Source: JAOZMY01 sp964577975
GTDB taxonomy: Bacteria > Desulfobacterota > S145-22
Direction: 5' to 3'
Length of the DNA stretch: 7,955 nucleotides
NCBI GenBank assembly: GCA_964577975.1
Contig: CAZOBB010000163.1
Location: 1-7,955 of the forward strand
The notes under the pieces are model-generated. The model was not told the DNA's origin and did not search any database. It was given only the letters and a program-made list of their open reading frames with translations. Positions 6,447 to 7,955 of the stretch are shown here, in pieces. Each line of letters begins with the position of its first letter. Position 1 is the stretch's first letter. A program made the translations under genes and the position numbers.

Positions 6447-7814
6447 TCACGGGACAAGACGTTTCACGAGCAGGGAGACATCCTTCAGGGACTCGAGATT
6501 TTCGACCATGTCCACCAGACCATCCACGGCGGCCTCGTCCAAAGGCTCGACGCTGAAACGAACGCACTTCCGAAATTTCTCCACGCACGCCTCCCACGAC
6601 ATATCCAAATCAGGACCGCCCATCAATACTCTTTCTATCGCCTCATAGGCACGACCGTCCCTCAAAACGACTTTCACAGAAGAATGTTTCATATCCTTCG
6701 GCGCCAGGGATTCCGACGCCTCGACCGCGACCTTGTCCATCAAGACCCGCCACTCCTCAAAACGGCGACGAATGACCTCCTCCTCGAAATCCTCGAGGAA
6801 AACATCCCCTTTAGTCAGGGCCACGGCCGCGGTATAGGGAATGCTGAACTGGGCGTCCACCTGGGGGTTGTCCCGAATCGCGAACTTTCCTCCGACCATC
6901 TCCTTGACCATGGAAGAGACCGTCACCCGGATCTCCTCCACCTCTTCCGGCTTCAGTCCGTATTCTTCCCTCAATTTGAGAACCGCCTGGATCGTGGCGT
7001 GGGTCATGCGGCAGGAAGGATACAGTTTAAAACTCAGGTCCATGATGTGATACATTTCCCCGAGTCCCCCCATGAGCACCCTTCTGTCATAATCTCCCCG
7101 CTCGTAGAGATTGAAAAAGCCGTACGGACCTTCCAGGATCTCCTTGGCCCCGTCGATGCCGCGACGCGCCAGGGCCACCGCCTGCAAGGCATCGCTCACG
7201 GCAAACGCCGGCTGGAGGCGCTTGGAGAGCCCCCCGTCCAGGAGACACTGGGCGTTTCCCGAAGTCCGACTATACATCACTCCAAAGGCATTTAGCAGCT
7301 CCCTCTTCGTCACCCTCAGGATCTTTCCGGCGGCCGCTACGGCGCCGAAACCACCACACGTGGCCGTCCGTATCCACGAGAGGGGACGCCGGATAGTCCG
7401 TCCCATGCGGACGGCCATCTCCACTCCGCAAACCACCGCCGTAATCAGCTCCCGCCCCGACACCCCTTCCCGTTCTCCCAATGTGAGGGCAGGAGGCAAT
7501 ACGGTGGCAAGGGCGTGGAGGGCGCTCTCATCGAAGGTGTCGTCGAAGTCCCGGGCGTGGGCGAGAAGGCTGTTCATCAAACCCGCCGCGAAGGACGGAA
7601 GTCGTCGCCCGAAAACCCAGACCGTGGCCTCTTCCTTCCCCCCCCAGTCGGCGTAGACCCGGAGGGTTTCCCGGCATCCCGGCGCGGAGCTCCCCGCAAT
7701 GGCGACACCCAGGGTATCGAGAACGAAACGCTTCGTCCGGTCCACCACCTCCGGCGGGAGACGGTCGAAATCGGTTCCGGTCAGAAAATCGATGAAGGTA
7801 TGTATCGCGTCCAT
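6447..7814 (-). CDS. MmgE/PrpD family protein
   Basis: 455 residues, the usual length for the family, which contains 2-methylcitrate dehydratase, cis-aconitate decarboxylase and iminodisuccinate epimerase. The all-helical N-terminal domain holds HARDFDDTFDESALH at 86-100 (D91, D92, H100), the SKRLQPAFAVSDALQ segment at 197-211 with K198, and GPYGFF at 229-234. The C-terminal part has KLYPSCRMTHATI at 263-275 (H272) and DAQFSIPYTAAVAL at 320-333. H100, K198 and H272 correspond by motif to catalytic residues of cis-aconitate decarboxylase. The segment that in many members reads HPT reads IRT here (148-150), so one usual His is lost. It follows the TRAP permease end by nine bases and precedes the FAD oxidase by 37, so it is probably co-transcribed with both. 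The ATG at 7814 is preferred over GTG at 7820 because AAGGAG sits five bases from the ATG but abuts the GTG. The reaction cannot be assigned; dehydration, decarboxylation or isomerisation of a carboxylic acid are all possible. Confidence 0.9.
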   Translation of the reverse strand: MDAIHTFIDFLTGTDFDRLPPEVVDRTKRFVLDTLGVAIAGSSAPGCRETLRVYADWGGKEEATVWVFGRRLPSFAAGLMNSLLAHARDFDDTFDESALHALATVLPPALTLGEREGVSGRELITAVVCGVEMAVRMGRTIRRPLSWIRTATCGGFGAVAAAGKILRVTKRELLNAFGVMYSRTSGNAQCLLDGGLSKRLQPAFAVSDALQAVALARRGIDGAKEILEGPYGFFNLYERGDYDRRVLMGGLGEMYHIMDLSFKLYPSCRMTHATIQAVLKLREEYGLKPEEVEEIRVTVSSMVKEMVGGKFAIRDNPQVDAQFSIPYTAAVALTKGDVFLEDFEEEVIRRRFEEWRVLMDKVAVEASESLAPKDMKHSSVKVVLRDGRAYEAIERVLMGGPDLDMSWEACVEKFRKCVRFSVEPLDEAAVDGLVDMVENLESLKDVSLLVKRLVP

Positions 7815-7825
7815 AGCCACTCCTT
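7815..7825 (-). promoter_or_regulatory. Ribosome binding site of the MmgE/PrpD gene, overlapping the upstream stop codon
   Basis: AAGGAG on the minus strand (7825-7820) overlaps the TAA stop (7826-7824) of the transporter gene and lies five bases from the ATG at 7814. This implies translational coupling and selects ATG over the in-frame GTG at 7820-7818. Confidence 0.6.
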
Positions 7826-7955
7826 AGACTTCCTCCTGGTTCACGCCCTTGGAGGGAAACACCTTCCGCACCAGGCCGAAAAGGCTCGACCGGTAACGGA
7901 ACCCATACAGGGCGAGGATCCCCAATCCGACAAGATCGGTGACGAACCCGGGATA
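7824..7955 (-). CDS. C-terminal end of a probable TRAP transporter fused (4TM/12TM) permease subunit
   Basis: Only the last 43 residues and the TAA stop are inside the window; the gene continues past the right edge. The visible part begins YPGFVTDLVGLGILALYGF, a hydrophobic segment that resembles the final helix of fused TRAP permeases (PG..TDLIG pattern), and then a basic, cytoplasmic-looking tail RYRSSLFGLVRKVFPSKG. TRAP permeases import organic acids using the sodium or proton gradient with a periplasmic binding protein. The gene is directly coupled to the MmgE/PrpD gene, a common neighbourhood for this transporter type. The identification rests on a short segment and could be another membrane protein with a similar end. 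Confidence 0.55.
   Translation of the reverse strand, partial: YPGFVTDLVGLGILALYGFRYRSSLFGLVRKVFPSKGVNQEEV

Noticed and set aside
6410..6457. A TTG start adding 16 residues to the FAD oxidase
   Set aside because: There is no ribosome binding site upstream of the TTG, while the GTG at 6409 has a strong one and yields a natural N-terminus.
6333..7295. A 320-codon open frame on the plus strand
   Set aside because: It is antisense to the MmgE/PrpD gene and the start of the oxidase gene, with no recognisable domain.

Overview
All seven genes that can be supported lie on the minus strand, so the window reads from right to left. The gene content is a TRAP-type uptake system, an MmgE/PrpD enzyme, a flavoprotein with an iron-sulfur partner, a LarA-like isomerase, and a 2Fe-2S/ASKHA protein of the corrinoid-enzyme reactivator type. 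With mostly GC-rich coding sequence, this suggests an anaerobic bacterium such as a sulfate-reducing or syntrophic member of the Desulfobacterota. That assignment is an inference from gene content; no marker gene is present.

Layout in transcription order. 7955-7824 is the C-terminal end of a probable TRAP permease. 7814-6447 is an MmgE/PrpD-family protein. 6409-4973 is a GlcD-like FAD-binding oxidase. 4939-3719 is a GlcF/GlpC/HdrD-like iron-sulfur subunit. 3646-2165 is an FHA-GAF-HD-GYP signalling protein. 2174-882 is a LarA-like (DUF2088) protein. Gaps inside this run are at most 72 bases, and the last two genes overlap by 10 bases, so it looks like one transcription unit that began to the right of the window. 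After a 185-base AT-rich gap with a recognisable promoter, a separate gene begins at 696 and runs off the left edge: a 2Fe-2S ferredoxin domain followed by the start of an ASKHA ATPase domain.

How the genes may work together (inference). The transporter would import an organic acid. The FAD and Fe-S subunits would oxidise a 2-hydroxy acid or similar substrate and pass electrons towards the quinone pool. The PrpD-like protein would dehydrate, decarboxylate or isomerise a carboxylic acid, and the LarA-like protein would invert a hydroxyl-bearing carbon. The substrate cannot be read from the sequence. Two catalytic-site departures, Trp for the usual His in the oxidase and Arg for a usual His in the PrpD protein, suggest it is not one of the textbook substrates. 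The HD-GYP gene is clearly more AT-rich than its neighbours and may have its own weak promoter, so it could be a later insertion into a metabolic operon.

No tRNA, rRNA, CRISPR array, insertion sequence or convincing rho-independent terminator was found. Several gene starts were moved from the longest-ORF position because of ribosome binding sites; the reasons are given per gene.
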